The position numbers were made by a program, and so were the translations under genes. The notes below the pieces were generated by a model, which had not been told where the DNA came from, did not search any database, and saw nothing but the letters and a program-made list of their open reading frames with translations. DNA of 6,683 bases from positions 1 through 6,683 of the forward strand of contig CAZVPD010000188.1 of NCBI GenBank assembly GCA_964628455.1, given 5' to 3'. This DNA is from JAQVWU01 sp964628455 (GTDB taxonomy: Bacteria > Bacillota > Clostridia > Oscillospirales > CAG-272). Positions 5,186-6,683 of the stretch are shown here, piece after piece (position 1 is the first letter of the stretch; each line of letters begins with the position of its first letter).

Positions 5186-6683
5186 ATGAAAAAGCAGACA
5201 GTCATTTTTGTGCTCCTTCTCGCTCTGAATTTTGTATTCGGTACCGCAGCCTGTTCTGCCGAACCGGCCGGCGATGAGACGATGACGACGGCGCCCGAAA
5301 CAACCCTGACAATCGAGACAGAAGATTTGACTTTTAAAGACGAACTCCCCGAAACAGACTACGGCGGATATGAGTTCCGGGTAGTTACGGGCATACACGG
5401 CACCTATCTGATCTCTACGTTCAGTGTGGAAAGCGAAAGCGGAGATACGCTTGATGACGTTCTGTTCCGGCGCAACACCAAACTCGAGGAAAGATTCAAT
5501 ATCAAATTCAAAGAAAACGTTCTGAACGATATTTTTAAAGTAAACGATGAGGTTAAAAAAACGACGACCGCCGGTGATGACGCGTATGACCTCGCCATGA
5601 TGATCGACCGGTACGCGCTGACAGCCGGTATAAACGGGCAGCTGTACAGCTACAACGACCTGCCGTACATAAACTTTGAAAAAGGCTACTGGGACCAGAA
5701 CATGAGCAGGGATTTTTCAATAGGAGATAAATTGTTTTTTACTTCGGGAGCCGACAACCTTGTTTTTTTCAGTTCGATCACGCATCTTGTTTTCAATAAA
5801 GTAATGGCCGCCGATTTTAATCTTGAAAGTCCTTACAATCTGGTGCGCGGCGGGAAATGGACTTTTGAGACGTTCTTCGGCATGATGAGTGATGTTACGG
5901 CGGATCTTGACGGAGACGGCACGTTTTCCGATACAGACCAATACGGCATCGTCGCGACCAACAATATGTTCTGGCCGAATTTATGGATCAACAGCGGATA
6001 TAAACTTGTCGAAAAAGACGAGGACGACATGCCGTATTTTAACATTCCCGGAAATGACGGATTTGTTTCCATTCTGCAGACTATTCACGATTACGGCTAC
6101 GGAGGAGATTCCAAAGCGGTATTTCTTATAGGACGCGATAAGGTCACAAACTACACCACAACGGGAAGCGCGTATAACCTTTCCATGGTGATGTTTACCG
6201 CCGGACGCTCGCTTTTCTGCGGCGCAAGTCTTGTGACGATACTGGATACGCGGGGTATGGACGACGATTTCGGCATTATCCCGTATCCGGCATTGAATGA
6301 AGTTTCGGCGGGAACGGCATACGGCTGCCGAACATTCGGAGGTTTTCCCTATGTTGTACCTGTGACAAATTCCGATCTTTCGAGGACAAGCATGGTCATG
6401 GAGGCTCTTGCTTCGGAATCGTATCAGAATGTCCGCCCCGCGCTTTATGATATCCTGCTGAAAACAAAAGTATCGAGGGATGCCGAATCCGAAGAGATGC
6501 TTGACATGATGCTTGCCAACCGCATCACCGATCTCGGGGAGAGTTACTGGTGGGATACGATCGAATCGAAATTCGAAGCCATGTATGCGACAAAAAATCT
6601 GAAGCTGGCATCCGATATTGAAAAAGTAACACCTTTGGCAGTAAAAGAAATCGATAAGGCAATCGAATTTTTCGCTCAGCTCG
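5186..6683 (+). CDS. Extracellular solute-binding lipoprotein of an ABC importer (3' end outside window)
   Basis: The reading frame is open from ATG 5186 to the window end: 499 full codons with no stop. The N-terminus is a signal peptide (MKKQTVIFVLLLALNFVFG) ending in TAA-Cys23, a relaxed lipobox with Thr instead of Leu at -3. A Thr/Glu-rich linker follows to about residue 57, then the mature fold begins at DYGGYEFRVV (58-67). RNTKLEERFNI near 96-106, the DLDGDGTFSDTDQYGI segment at 240-255 and GGFPYVVPVTN from 385 match family 1 extracellular solute-binding proteins, common in clostridia for oligosaccharide uptake; the ligand cannot be read from sequence. Residues 240-251 fit an EF-hand-like calcium loop. 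Proteins of this type are often about 500 residues, and the closing helix (DKAIEFFAQL) suggests only a few residues are missing. Permease genes would be expected downstream. Confidence 0.88.
   Translation, partial: MKKQTVIFVLLLALNFVFGTAACSAEPAGDETMTTAPETTLTIETEDLTFKDELPETDYGGYEFRVVTGIHGTYLISTFSVESESGDTLDDVLFRRNTKLEERFNIKFKENVLNDIFKVNDEVKKTTTAGDDAYDLAMMIDRYALTAGINGQLYSYNDLPYINFEKGYWDQNMSRDFSIGDKLFFTSGADNLVFFSSITHLVFNKVMAADFNLESPYNLVRGGKWTFETFFGMMSDVTADLDGDGTFSDTDQYGIVATNNMFWPNLWINSGYKLVEKDEDDMPYFNIPGNDGFVSILQTIHDYGYGGDSKAVFLIGRDKVTNYTTTGSAYNLSMVMFTAGRSLFCGASLVTILDTRGMDDDFGIIPYPALNEVSAGTAYGCRTFGGFPYVVPVTNSDLSRTSMVMEALASESYQNVRPALYDILLKTKVSRDAESEEMLDMMLANRITDLGESYWWDTIESKFEAMYATKNLKLASDIEKVTPLAVKEIDKAIEFFAQL

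Noticed and set aside
5075..5398. Minus-strand ORF of 107 codons across the divergent control region and the start of the solute-binding gene
   Set aside because: It overlaps the promoter, ribosome site and signal peptide of a well-supported plus-strand gene, and its Cys/Arg-rich translation looks like an antisense artefact.

Overview
The window looks like a chromosomal segment of an anaerobic member of the Bacillota, probably a clostridial or oscillospiral gut or rumen type. The reasons are an IreB (UPF0297) gene, an aldo/keto reductase fused to a 2[4Fe-4S] ferredoxin domain, purine-rich Shine-Dalgarno sites with UUG used as a start, and several lipoproteins with Thr/Glu-rich linkers. This placement is an inference from gene content. 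I see no mobile element, rRNA, tRNA or CRISPR array.

Left part (1-1500, minus strand): a well-formed sigma-A-type promoter (1425-1453) drives ireB, then an aldo/keto reductase-ferredoxin fusion 8 nt downstream, then a 24-codon ORF for a hydrophobic peptide whose Shine-Dalgarno site overlaps the reductase stop codon. A strong hairpin at 1-35 follows at once. A perfect 10-bp inverted repeat brackets the ireB promoter.

Middle part (1504-4963, minus strand): two paralogous lipoprotein genes of the DHHW / AlgX-AlgJ-like SGNH family, the longer one first. The 453-residue protein has one Ig-like plus SGNH unit with Asp-Thr-His and Arg-Asp-Ser motifs. The 675-residue protein has the same unit, preceded by a second, degenerate SGNH domain that has lost the catalytic His. 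By family analogy they act outside the membrane, possibly in O-acetylation or deacetylation of a surface polymer. No MBOAT partner lies in the window.

Right part (4964-6683): a 222-bp divergent control region carries one convincing promoter in each direction and a perfect 12-bp palindrome. It is followed on the plus strand by an extracellular solute-binding lipoprotein of an ABC importer. This gene runs off the window end after 499 codons and is probably almost complete.

There is no decisive evidence for a new system. The most interesting items are the pseudoenzyme-enzyme fusion with its active paralog, the hydrophobic peptide ORF at the end of the ireB operon, and the unusual gene order around ireB.
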